From Phytophthora colocasiae (Eukaryota; Oomycota; Peronosporomycetes; Peronosporales; Peronosporaceae), in NCBI GenBank assembly GCA_018806915.1, contig JAGKQI010000059.1:1116001-1180000 (forward strand): DNA of 64,000 nt. Direction: 5' to 3'. The notes beneath the pieces are model-generated. The model worked only from the letters and a program-made list of their open reading frames with translations. It did no database searches and was not told the origin of the DNA. Position 1 is the first letter of the stretch; every line of letters begins with the position of its first letter. The position numbers and the translations under genes were made by a program. Positions 42,740 through 51,906 of the stretch are shown here, piece after piece.

Positions 42740-43191
42740 TGCAGTGAGGCTGTTGGTGTTGGGAGGTGAAGTCGAGTTGAGGAATGGAAAGTGAAGCAAT
42801 GAGTTGTTGCCAGATTTTGGGAGGTTTCGAATTGGCCACTTTGATGAAGCTAAAGGGAGGTCCAGTTGAGGTCGTTGAGACTTCACCGAGACTGTTCCCG
42901 TGCTTGGTTGTGTATTATCCCATTTCCAACAATTCCAGCATATCCCATTTCCACCGCAACTCGTTCCTAGAAACCCATTTCGGGGAATTCAATTGCGACG
43001 GTGTTAAAAGACGACACTAACTAATGGGATGCTGCTATAACGAATTAGTCACTTGAGATGCACACGTCGAGCTGAGAATGCGAATGTCTTTGAAGTGTTT
43101 GAGAGATACTGGTATTTGGGAAGAAGAACAGGTTGAACAAAAGTCTTGTTTACAAACTCATATAACGGTTCATGGACAAAACTTTAAATCC
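42740..43191. other. Intergenic gap in the expansin array
   Basis: About 450 bases holding the presumed promoter of expansin 1 and the 3' flank of expansin 2. No gene or distinct repeat was seen. Confidence 0.35.
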
Positions 43192-44214
43192 CTAGTTGCG
43201 GCGGCTTCTGACACGGCACTTCGGTGAACTCGTAGAAGTTGACGTTGGCGCTGTTGTTGTGGATATAGGGGCCGCAGTTGTAGCTGTAGTGGCCACGGGT
43301 GTGGCTGTCGTTGAAGTCGGTGGTGCAGTGGTGCTAGTCGAAGCTGTTGTAGTTTCCACATCCTCCGTGAACGAGTTGTCTGCGTCTTCAGCTGCACTGC
43401 TACCCTGAGTCTGAGTAGTAGTGATAGTATTAGGTGTAGCAGTGGTAGACACTGGTGGGGCAGTAGTAGTTGTGGGGGTTGCAGTTGTGGATACAGGTGC
43501 CGACGTAGTTGTAGAGCTGCTGGTTTGGCTGGTCTGACTGCTGCTGCTAGTGGTGAACTGCTGGTTGGTATCCACGCACTCTCCTGCTGTCAGTGAATAC
43601 GTTCCTTCAACAGTTTCTCCTTCAATGGATGTGATCGACACTTGCACCGACGTTAAATCCACGTCACTGGTGCTGGTGATCAGGTAGTAGTAGGCACTGT
43701 TCACCATCGCAGTTGACTCTCCATTGATCGTCACAGTCTCCACTCCGACCAATGTATTCGTCGGCTGCACAGCCACGTAGTATCCGTTGCTACCGGTTTT
43801 CAGACACACCTCGATGTTGCCTGGATTGGGGCAGTCTACGAACCTCCAACGGACAGTCAACCGGCTGGGATCTGACCCGGTGATGTTCTTGAACACCGTC
43901 GGGGACAGATCCAAGTCACCAGAGCTGCATTCCGGGCACCGATCCAAGATTTGCACGATGGCAGTGGCGGTTTGATCCGTGCATTGGTCGTCGATACAGG
44001 ACACTTCAGCGCAGCGACCACAGTTGGCCAGGTCGTCCCATTGGTCGTTGTTCAGTGCGGCGTAGTTGGTCGACGCCGTCGGGATGGCCGACATGAAGTT
44101 GCAATTGCCAGAGCTGACGTCGCCGAGCGTGTAGCTCGTACCGTCACCTTCGTAGTATTCTGCTGAAGCCATGACGGCTGTGAGACTCAAAGCGGTTAAA
44201 GTACGGAAGGCCAT
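43192..44214 (-). CDS. Secreted expansin-like protein 2 (YY type, Thr-rich tail)
   Basis: A 340-residue protein from the ATG at 44214 with a signal peptide (MAFRTLTALSLTAVMASA). The barrel domain shows EGDGTSYTLGDVSSGNCNFM, NCGRCAEVSC, DRCPEC and GDLDLSPTVF. The second domain has SNGYYVAVQPTN, replacing the Trp pair of the cellulose-binding surface by Tyr-Tyr, and SAYYYLI. Both domains end at a conserved ECVDTNQQF. The remaining ~115 residues are Thr/Ser/Pro/Ala repeats with TTA-P-x-S-T-T-A-T-P units, probably O-glycosylated, closing with the basic KCRVRSRRN also found at the end of expansin 3. Confidence 0.9.
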   Translation of the reverse strand: MAFRTLTALSLTAVMASAEYYEGDGTSYTLGDVSSGNCNFMSAIPTASTNYAALNNDQWDDLANCGRCAEVSCIDDQCTDQTATAIVQILDRCPECSSGDLDLSPTVFKNITGSDPSRLTVRWRFVDCPNPGNIEVCLKTGSNGYYVAVQPTNTLVGVETVTINGESTAMVNSAYYYLITSTSDVDLTSVQVSITSIEGETVEGTYSLTAGECVDTNQQFTTSSSSQTSQTSSSTTTSAPVSTTATPTTTTAPPVSTTATPNTITTTQTQGSSAAEDADNSFTEDVETTTASTSTTAPPTSTTATPVATTATTAAPISTTTAPTSTSTSSPKCRVRSRRN

Positions 44215-45073
44215 CTTGTGCGTTGAAATGCCAATTGGGGAATGGCATCGCCTTGGTTATCGATTTCCATTCAGAGAGATCACAGAGGGACTGACCGGGT
44301 GGTCTGCCAGTCTGCACCATGCAATTGGCACGCTCGATCTTCATCTATCCGAGCTCAAAGTGCCGAGCAACTCGCCCGTCCATTTCTTGAATGCCAGCTG
44401 GAGTCGCTTGGCTGGAGGTTTCACGGCAACTTGACGGATGATTTCGGCACTTGAACCCGACCGAATTGTGGCTCGACGCTAGCGAAAGTCGATGCAAAGA
44501 TGGTCAAGCCGCGGTGCGCTTCTGGGGCTACCCGGATGCTGTTTGCATCAGATCAAAGACGTCAGCGCCGCAGATGGCGATGCAGCCGTAGATTATTTTG
44601 GGGGTCGTATTTGGGTCGGGTCGGGACTTTTGGTCGGTGTTTTTCCAGACGAAATACTTGAGCCAGCAAGCTCAGCTATGGCAACGCCGATACGTTTAAC
44701 CTAGCTAGACACGTGACTTCCTTGGCGTTGTCTCTGGTTGTTGAGGAAGTCGCGAAGATGGTTTTCTTTTACTTGCCAGTAAGAATAGCCGAACCGGATC
44801 ATGCACTCAGCACACCAGAAAGATGACCTGCATCTTCTGTCGTTTAGCTTGCATTCCTGCCGGCAGATACTTTTTAGGTGAGACCGTCGTCTGGTCAAGC
44901 GGGATCAATTTGAGCATGTGTCGGCGAGAATCCGATCGATCGGCGGACTGTTTCCGACAAGAAGAACAAGTTTAGCGTGGACAAAAAGTCTAGTAGTATT
45001 AGATAGAAGGCAGCGTACACACGACGCTCGACAAGAAATGATACTTCAGACAGACAGACGGACGCTTGGTCGC
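44215..45073. other. Intergenic gap in the expansin array
   Basis: About 860 bases between expansins 2 and 3. Short open frames of up to 87 codons are present on both strands without family character. No transposon ends or RNA genes were recognised. Confidence 0.35.
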
Positions 45074-46252
45074 CTAATTACGACGACTACTTCTCACCCG
45101 GCACTTAGACGTATCGCCGGATTGAGTCGGCGCGTCGGTAGGTGCAGCAGTAGTGACTTCGGGTGTAGCCGTAGTAGCCTCAGGAGTAGCGGTGGTAGCT
45201 TCGGGGGTGGCCGTCGTTGCCTCGGGGGTGGCTGTCGTTGCCTCGGGAGTGGCCGTCGTTGCCTCGGGGGTGGCCGTCGTTGCCTCGGGGGTGGCTGTTG
45301 TAGCTTCAGGAGTAGCAGTTGTTACCTCGGGAGTACTCGCAGAAGACGACGAGGCCTCGTTACGAGACGCATCGGACTGGGAATTCTGGTCGATTTGACC
45401 AGTCTGTGACTCGTCCGAGTATGAACTCTCCTCGGACGCACTGCTGTGCGTCTGAGTCGGGGACGTCGTTGAAGGTGTCACCGTTGTAGCTGTAGGAGCG
45501 GGCGTAGTCGCCTTGGGGGCAGCCGTCGTCGTTGCCGGAGCGGAAGTTTGAGCCGTTGACTGAGATGAAGAACCGCTTCCGAACTGCTTCTTCGTGTCCG
45601 TGCATTTACCAGCTGTAAGAGAGTAGGAACCGGAGATCACATCACCGTTGACCGACGTAATAGCCACCTTCACAGCTGAGAGATCAGCACCAGAAGCAGT
45701 CGAGACGTAGTAGTACGCGCCGTCCAACATCGTCGTCTTCGCACCGTTCACTGCGACGCTTTCCACGCCGACCAACCCGTTCGTCGGCTGTACAGCAATC
45801 CAATTGGCGTTGCTGCCCTCTTTCAGGCAGACCTGGACGGTACCCGGGTCCGGGCAGTCTACGAATCGCCACCGCACCGTTAGACGGTTGGGGTCTAGAC
45901 CCGTGATCTCCTTGTACACGGTCGGCGACAAGTCGAGCGCGCCGTGGGCGCACTCCGGACAGCGGTCGAGCACCTGCACGACAGCCGTTTTGTTCTGCGC
46001 GGTGCATTGCTCGTCGACGCAGGATACTTCGATGCAGCGTCCACAGTTGCCGAGCGTGTCCCATTGCGCCTGGTTCAGGGCGACGTAGTTGGTGGACGCG
46101 GTCGGAATGGCCGACATGAAGTTGCAATTGCCACTGCTCACTTGACCGAGCGTGTAGCTGGTGCCGTCGCCTTCAAAATACTCGTCCGCTGCGGAGACGA
46201 AGGCTGCCGTAGCGCCAAGTAGAACTGCAGTGATTCGGAAAGCTGCCACCAT
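45074..46252 (-). CDS. Secreted expansin-like protein 3 (NW type, PEATTAT repeat tail)
   Basis: A 392-residue protein from the ATG at 46252 with a signal peptide (to about residue 21). Barrel landmarks are EGDGTSYTLGQVSSGNCNFM, NCGRCIEVSC, DRCPEC and GALDLSPTVY. The second domain has SNANWIAVQPTN, where the first aromatic of the usual pair is Asn, and GAYYYVS. After CTDTKKQF comes a ~150-residue Thr/Ala/Ser-rich tail that includes nine tandem 7-residue units of PEATTAT type. It ends in KCRVRSSRRN, nearly the same as expansin 2, which suggests these two are sisters whose tails diverged by repeat expansion. Confidence 0.9.
   Translation of the reverse strand: MVAAFRITAVLLGATAAFVSAADEYFEGDGTSYTLGQVSSGNCNFMSAIPTASTNYVALNQAQWDTLGNCGRCIEVSCVDEQCTAQNKTAVVQVLDRCPECAHGALDLSPTVYKEITGLDPNRLTVRWRFVDCPDPGTVQVCLKEGSNANWIAVQPTNGLVGVESVAVNGAKTTMLDGAYYYVSTASGADLSAVKVAITSVNGDVISGSYSLTAGKCTDTKKQFGSGSSSQSTAQTSAPATTTAAPKATTPAPTATTVTPSTTSPTQTHSSASEESSYSDESQTGQIDQNSQSDASRNEASSSSASTPEVTTATPEATTATPEATTATPEATTATPEATTATPEATTATPEATTATPEATTATPEVTTAAPTDAPTQSGDTSKCRVRSSRRN
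45150..45338. repeat. 21-bp coding minisatellite, nine copies
   Basis: Nine tandem 21-base units in frame with expansin 3, each encoding a PE[A/V]TTA[T/A]-type heptapeptide. The first and last units are the Val variants and the inner seven are Ala. The inner units are most alike in DNA, as expected of recent unit duplication, so the number is likely variable between strains. Confidence 0.85.
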
Positions 46253-46920
46253 GGTTGAAATGGATGTAGTACCTGCACGGCAAATTGGAAACTGAGCTGC
46301 TCGGTGTGCGAGGCAGCAATACAGAGGCGCGTGATGGCCAGCAGAGGGTGTTGTTCAGCCTGGCGCAGTCTACACCGCAGCAGGGCTTGCATGATGTGCA
46401 ACAGATGCCGCACGGACACCAAGCACCTGGTGGCGATCGTCTGGATCACGAGCAGCACAATCGATCGATGCGTCATCGTTTTTATGGATTTAACGAGCTG
46501 TTGCCCTTGCGTGAGCCACAGTGTCAAGCTAGCGAAAGAACTTCGTGTATGGGAGACCGACGCCTTTGCCGTGGCAAGCGGACGCGAAACTCCCTACGCG
46601 TTTAACGCGCGCCACCTTCGTGGAAACCACGTGGAGTGTCGAACCTTCAGCGTCTGCTTTAAGCTGATCCGAACGACAGCACCTGGGCTAACACGCTGCA
46701 GCGGGAATCAACGTTGAGGCAGTTGGGACAACCAAATGGGCGGACCAACGCAGAAGACGGACGGACGGACGTCTCGGTGGTCAAGCCTTGAGGCCTCGGC
46801 AGGACGTCGACAAGAACGGCAACACTGACGCCCGTCCAGCTGCTTTTGCGCATCGAGCGGTTGTGGGCGTGTCAGTCACTTTGGAGGACTGGAGCACTCG
46901 CGTGTCCTTTCAACATTAGA
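46253..46920. other. Intergenic flank left of the Harbinger element
   Basis: About 670 bases between the 5' end of expansin 3 and the left end of the transposon at 46921. It presumably holds the expansin 3 promoter. Overlapping short open frames (up to 137 codons) have no recognisable product. Confidence 0.35.
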
Positions 46921-47120
46921 GGCTTTTAGCAAATTAGTTTGGTTTCTAATTTTCAAACGAAAGTTCGGTTGCTCAAAATAGGTTGAATGCGCCTTTAGCA
47001 TCAAACCGAAATGTGGACAGCACCATGTAGTCAAGGTCAGTTTTGAGGACGAATCCACTTAAGAATAGCACAAACAAACTCGCAGGTACGAGCTCAGAAA
47101 GAAAGCTGCCGCCTAATCTA

Positions 47121-47906
47121 ATGGTATTCCGATTCTCGAATGACCAGGATAAAGAGTTGCTGCGGGAGCTCATACGCCTCAAGCCTTTTGCAGCGGTCCG
47201 TGGTACGACACTCCGCGTATGGAGCGATGTTGCAGCTTCACTCTCATCTGCCTTTGGTGTGGAGGTCAACGTGAAGCAGATTCGTGATCGTCTCACGCTT
47301 CTGAAGCAAATATTCAAGGATTCCGAAGCCGCTTCTGCTCGAGGCAGCGGGATTGAGGAGTCGGTTGATGCTGTTAACATCCAAAGCCACTACGATGAGC
47401 GCGAAGGGCTTGTACGGGAGTATGTGGCGCTGGAAGACCACTTCAAGTCAGAGAAAAAAACAATCAAGAACAAAAAACAAAAAAAGGATGAACAATTAGC
47501 CATGTGCGCTGAAGAAATAATTCGAGAAAGCGCCCGTCGCCGGGCACTTCGTGCAAAATCTAACTCCGATGATTCTGTTAGTGATTGTAGTGATCCAGAC
47601 AGCAGTGTTTCTCGTTGTTCAACAGTATCAGGTGCATCATCACGAACACCACGATCGACACCAAAACGGGTGAACGCATTTCAACAGGAGATAAAACGGC
47701 AAGAAAAACGTCAGCGACAAGAGTTCGAGCTGAAGGAACAGGAGCTCCATCAATCACAGCTGCAATTTGAACAACGACTCATTTTTGAAAAAGAAAGAGA
47801 TGAGCAACACCTTCGCTTTCAAGAGCGTCTACAGAAAAGCAATCAAGACCTCATCATTGAGTGTGCCAAGATTTTTAGTGCAGCAATCTCTCGGAAAGAC
47901 AATTAA
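47121..47906 (+). CDS. Harbinger-associated Myb/SANT-like DNA-binding protein
   Basis: A 261-residue protein from the ATG at 47121; upstream in-frame starts are only non-ATG. Residues 1-90 form a trihelical Myb/SANT-like domain (SNDQDKELLRELIRLKPF, W-S-D-V-A-A-S-L, V-N-V-K-Q-I-R-D-R-L-T-L-L-K) followed by FKDSEAASARGSGIEE, a pattern I associate with proteins encoded beside Harbinger transposases. The C-terminal half is a basic Ser-rich linker and a long Gln/Glu/Arg coiled coil (about 185-250). In active Harbinger systems such a partner carries the transposase into the nucleus and to the transposon ends. The frame is intact although the transposase is broken. Confidence 0.8.
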   Translation: MVFRFSNDQDKELLRELIRLKPFAAVRGTTLRVWSDVAASLSSAFGVEVNVKQIRDRLTLLKQIFKDSEAASARGSGIEESVDAVNIQSHYDEREGLVREYVALEDHFKSEKKTIKNKKQKKDEQLAMCAEEIIRESARRRALRAKSNSDDSVSDCSDPDSSVSRCSTVSGASSRTPRSTPKRVNAFQQEIKRQEKRQRQEFELKEQELHQSQLQFEQRLIFEKERDEQHLRFQERLQKSNQDLIIECAKIFSAAISRKDN

Positions 47907-47922
47907 AATGAATAAAATCTGC

Positions 47923-49147
47923 CTAATTGCTGTTTGTCCTCAAATATTCTCTGATATCTGGTGGTTTGACCCTGAAGTAGTCGCTTGCAGTATTCCCACC
48001 ACGAGTGCATGTTATGCAATTGGTCATTAAGATACCAACGCGATACATTTGTCCAACAGGTTGTGTACCGACACGAAGATTCGACTTGACGTCAAGTGTT
48101 TTCCAATAGTTCACCACTTGAGCGTAAGACCACTCGACAGACACTCTTACCTTGCTCATCTTGCTGTTAATATCCTTTTGCGCCTCGGTAAGGTTTCCAA
48201 CTGCGCCTTCAAATGGGCTCAGCATCACATCGTCCCGGCCATAAGCACAGTCACCAAAAATTCTGTAGTCGGCAAAACGAAAATCGCTACGAACTTGGTC
48301 TGCAAGGCCGGATTCGGTAAACATCTTAATGTCGTGGTTGCGCCCAGGAAATGGCCCGAATAGATGGATAATAAGTCCATCAGGGGTGACTAGAGTCTGA
48401 AATTTGAGGCCATGCTTGCGCTTGTGACCAATTATAAACTGATTGCTGTGTCAACATCTTTCCAGAGCCCTTTTGCCTTGGCTGCGGACGGCAAATACCT
48501 CTAACAGTGCCATCAATAAAGCTCCAAATGTTTGTGTATGGCGATCCGGCTTCAACGATTGCATTTGCGTACACACAAAGTCGTGTAGCTGCGATGTGAC
48601 CGCCAAATGCTAGTAGATTCTTATACTTGACATCGAGAAAATTTAACATGTGCAAGAAAATATTAGATATCCCGCTCTCAGAGCGACCAAAGTAGTCTTG
48701 AAGCTCGGTTCCACGTACGGGAGCGGCCAGCCTATACAGCAAAATGCAAAGAGCTTCGATTGCTGATGCTTTTGTTCTCTCTCTCGTTATAGTTTCAGTC
48801 AAACCCATTAAATCAATAAGCATGACTAGTTCTGCTTTGGAAAACCTGAATCGTATGAGAGATTCATCCTCTGACACACTGTTGAAATTGAAAGGCACAC
48901 GTCGGGTAGTCACCGGTTTCGCCATTGTAGCCAACTCTGAAAAGAATACGGCAGCTTCCAGAGTATTACCAGTCTCACGAGCTTGAAGCAAGCGCTGATA
49001 CATGTACGCTGAACGATGATGACGAGGCACTCCCCGCACAACAGTCCTCACAAACCACTTCATGTCACTGTCGAGAGCGTATGCCGTAGCTTCACCGTCA
49101 GTTATGACAGCATCTTCCCTTGGGTCCGGCGCTTCTCTAGGATCCAT
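47923..49147 (-). pseudogene. PIF/Harbinger transposase (DDE_Tnp_4 type) with one frameshift
   Basis: From the ATG at 49147 the frame runs to about 48432 and then must shift by one base to stay in the family pattern, ending at the stop at 47923. The helix-turn-helix region (E-L-Q-D-Y-F-G-R-S-E-S-G-I-S-N-I-F) is present. The three catalytic acids are kept: Asp in WSFIDGTVRG before the shift, then Asp in IFGDCAYG and Glu in VSVEWSYA after it. The break is one surplus T/A pair in a TTATAATTGG run, after QQSVYN. Without it, sequence homologous to the family continues through FPGRNHDIK. The rest of the frame is undamaged, so the lesion is recent or a sequencing error. Confidence 0.82.
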
Positions 49148-49349
49148 GGCAGGTGCCGCCGATTTAGCTGTGAACGGTCGCAAATTAGGTTCTTGATATA
49201 AACCGTAATAATTAGCAATAGAACAGTAACTATAGGTTGTTTCGTCCGGTTTGGACAAGTTGATTCGGTTTAACTTTCCTGTTGAGACCAGTGAATAGGG
49301 CAAGAATGCATATGATCAAACCGGAAAAACACAAATTTCGGATTTGCTA

Positions 49350-50246
49350 CAGTGCGCGCCAAATCGATAGGACCCCCCCTGAAAATGCCCATAACTCAGT
49401 CAGTTTTTATCATTTTAAGTTGCGGTTTTGACAGTAGATCCATAACACGGTAAGAAAGGACCTACGGGCGTTTGTTTTAGCGTTTTTGCACCCTAAAGTA
49501 TGGCTCCCATACAAAAAACTGTTTTTTGCCAAACGACACAATTTAGGACCCCATGCTTCAATACAAATCCCTATACTAAATAAAACCCGCTCAAAATGAT
49601 ATGACTGGGGATTTGTATGGGGACATGTTCTAAACCTCTGTAGAGTGAAGGTGAGTGCATGTATCATGACTCTAAATTACACAGAACATTGATAATAGAT
49701 AAGTGCATATTTGGTAGAGATCATATATGCTTTAGAGAGTTCTTATGCAAGGAATCGACATTATTATTTTGTCTCTAACATTTGAACGCATTTTGACTAT
49801 GATTTGCTAAAAAACAGCCACTAAATGACTGACTGTTAAAGTGCCAGCAATTACTTTGTAACTCTCTGCCAATGGTTATGGCCTTCTCTACAAAATATGC
49901 ACTTATCTATTATCAATGTTCTGTGTAATTCAGAGTCATGATACATGCACTCACCTTCACTTTACAGAGGTTTAGAACATGTCCCCATACAAATTTCCAG
50001 TCATATCATTTTGAGCGGGTTTTATTTAGTATAGGGATTTGTATTGAAGCATGGGGGTCCTAAATTGTGTCGTTTGGCAAAAAACAGTTTTTTGTATGGG
50101 AGCCATACTTTAGGGTGCAAAAACGCTAAAACAAACGCCCGTAGGTCCTTTCTTACCGTGTTATGGATCTACTGTCAAAACCGCAACTTAAAATGATAAA
50201 AACTGACTGAGTTATGGGCATGGTCCTATCGATTTGGCGCGCACTG
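49350..50246. mobile_element. 897-bp foldback MITE with TA target duplication
   Basis: Two arms of about 370 and 360 bases (49350-49720 and 49885-50246) are near-perfect reverse complements around a ~164-base unpaired centre. The tips are CAGTGCGCGCCAAATCGATA and its complement. They begin with CAGT and are flanked by TA on both sides (49348-49349 and 50247-50248), as in Tc1/mariner-derived elements. The clearest arm difference is about ten extra bases (CCCCCTGAAA) near the left tip. It encodes no protein. It sits inside the right terminal repeat of the Harbinger transposon and is therefore younger than that insertion. Confidence 0.9.
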
Positions 50247-50626
50247 TAAAAGCCTATATTATCTCCGACGCCAGCGCCGGGTGGTTATGTAGAAGGACCA
50301 GCAGATGGCCACGGTCGATGAAGAAGATGACAGTGAAGCGTATGCGGCTGGTGGATGCCTGTCTCGACCATTTGTCGCCGAATCTGTTCCTCGTTCGAGT
50401 GACTTTGTCGTTCGTACATCCTGCATTGCACACGTCCTGGAGTCGTTGAGTCTGCAGGCGAAAAACGCGTTACGCTAATGACCTGACCAGGATATCTCTT
50501 CAACTCAAATGTTGGTCATAAAGTTGACTACCGGTAAGACCTGTGATGGTCATCGAACGGTAAAACGGAACAATTGATATTTTTCACGCTATGGTTGAGC
50601 AAAGTCTCACTTCAGTCTACGATACT

Positions 50627-51301
50627 CTAGAATTGCTTCTTGGTGTCGACGCACTCGCCCACCTTCATCGAGTACGTGCCCGACACGACGTTTCCATTGA
50701 CGGAGGTGACGTCCACCTTGATCTTGTCGAACGGCACTTTGCTCGAGCTGTCGATCTGGTAGTAGTACGCGCCCTCCAGCAGTTTGCCAGCCTTGCCGTT
50801 GATGGACAAGCCCTTGACGGCGATGCGCGTGTTCGTGGGCTGAATGGCGACCCACCACGGGTTGCTGCCCTGCTTCAGGCACACCTTGATGGTGCCTGGA
50901 TTCGGGCAGTCGACGTACTTCCAGCCGATTTTGATACGGCCCGGGTTGTAGCCTACGATCTTGGTGAGCGCGCTAGGGGACATGTCGAGGTCGCCGTATT
51001 TGCACCCGGGGCACCTATCCACGACCTGCAGCGTCACGGACGTCTTTTTGTCCTTGCACTTGGGGTCAATGCACGTGGCCTCGATACACTGGCCGCAGTG
51101 GGTCAAGCCGTCCCATTGGGCCTGGTTCACGGCGACGTAGTTGGTCGACGCTTGGCTCCATGAAGACATGAAGGCGCAGTTGCCGTTGCCGACGGCACTG
51201 AGGTCGTACGGAGTGCCGTCACCCTGGAAATAGGTCTGACCGGCAGAAGCAGCCGTGACGCCAAGGGCCAGAAGCGCGGAGTATTGCAGGACAGCCACCA
51301 T
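50627..51301 (-). CDS. Secreted expansin-like protein 4 (WW type, no tail)
   Basis: A 224-residue protein starting at the ATG at 51301 with a signal peptide (MVAVLQYSALLALGVTAASA). It is the minimal form: barrel domain (QGDGTPYDLSAVGNGNCAFM, HCGQCIEATC, DRCPGC, GDLDMSPSAL), then the CBM63-like domain with SNPWWVAIQPTN and GAYYYQI, ending directly at ECVDTKKQF. The Trp-Trp pair is the arrangement of bacterial EXLX1 (SRWWAAIQ). It is the most divergent member of the array by its barrel motifs and has no low-complexity tail. It lies just right of the transposon. Confidence 0.9.
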   Translation of the reverse strand: MVAVLQYSALLALGVTAASAGQTYFQGDGTPYDLSAVGNGNCAFMSSWSQASTNYVAVNQAQWDGLTHCGQCIEATCIDPKCKDKKTSVTLQVVDRCPGCKYGDLDMSPSALTKIVGYNPGRIKIGWKYVDCPNPGTIKVCLKQGSNPWWVAIQPTNTRIAVKGLSINGKAGKLLEGAYYYQIDSSSKVPFDKIKVDVTSVNGNVVSGTYSMKVGECVDTKKQF

Positions 51302-51906
51302 CTTGTCGGTTCGAAGTCGAATTGAGAAGTGAGAGTCTGGGAACGAGGACGCAGAGTGGAAAGGAGGGCAGGACACCACAGTGCCGACTCGGCAGACCAG
51401 CTCAAGGAACGACCAGGGATGTGGTGTGTCCCCGCGACGTCACGCTACAAGAGCACAAACGGCACAAAGTCAACCGCTTCAACGGCCCTGGATGGTGAGT
51501 CAGTGGCTCCATTGGAACGCCGATACAGTGCGGTGACCTCACGAAAGAGCAGATCTCGCGCTGAGGTGTGTCGAATCGAAACAGCGTCAGCAAAGGGCCA
51601 AATGTGGGGGTGGACTGAGCGGGGAGCGACAACTTGCGCTGTGCTGGTAACAAACGGAGGGGTGATGATTCATACTGTAGTTCATTCCAGCGATTGTACG
51701 CGTACATGATGCCCCAATGGTGGTGTACATTTCTGAGTAGATTTGCCGTCCGAAGGTTGCACGGTGCAACGTGGTTCTCTCTGCACGAAACGAAGGAGAC
51801 AACTGGTTTTGGTTCTCGTTCTCCATTTCACGACATAACGCTACACTACTCTTCACAATAAAAAAGCTTGTCAAAAAGAGGTCATAAGCCGTTGAAACTA
51901 CACTGT
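51302..51906. other. Intergenic gap in the expansin array
   Basis: About 600 bases between expansins 4 and 5, holding the expansin 4 promoter. Several overlapping open frames up to 126 codons are seen; none is convincing. Confidence 0.35.

Larger units (their letters stand above)
46921..50254. mobile_element. PIF/Harbinger DNA transposon with nested foldback element
   Basis: The ends are a 14-base inverted repeat, GGCTTTTAGCAAAT at 46921-46934. Its reverse complement on the right is split in two: ATTTGC at 49342-49347 and AAAGCC at 50249-50254, with the TA between them now duplicated around an inserted element (49350-50246). Removing that insert and one TA restores a 14/14 inverted repeat. 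Inside are the two genes typical of PIF/Harbinger: a Myb/SANT-like DNA-binding protein (47121-47906, +) and a DDE transposase (47923-49147, -), convergent and 16 bases apart. The 3-base flanks (AGA left, TAT right) do not match, so the target duplication is not confirmed. The element splits the expansin array between members 3 and 4. Confidence 0.82.

Noticed and set aside
45153..45398. Open frame on the + strand encoding SGVAVVA repeats
   Set aside because: It is the antisense reading of the expansin 3 minisatellite; the minus strand has the signal peptide and both folded domains.
46912..46920. TTA target duplication for the Harbinger element
   Set aside because: TTA occurs near both ends but two to four bases away from the inverted-repeat tips and at unequal offsets, so it is not a clean duplication.
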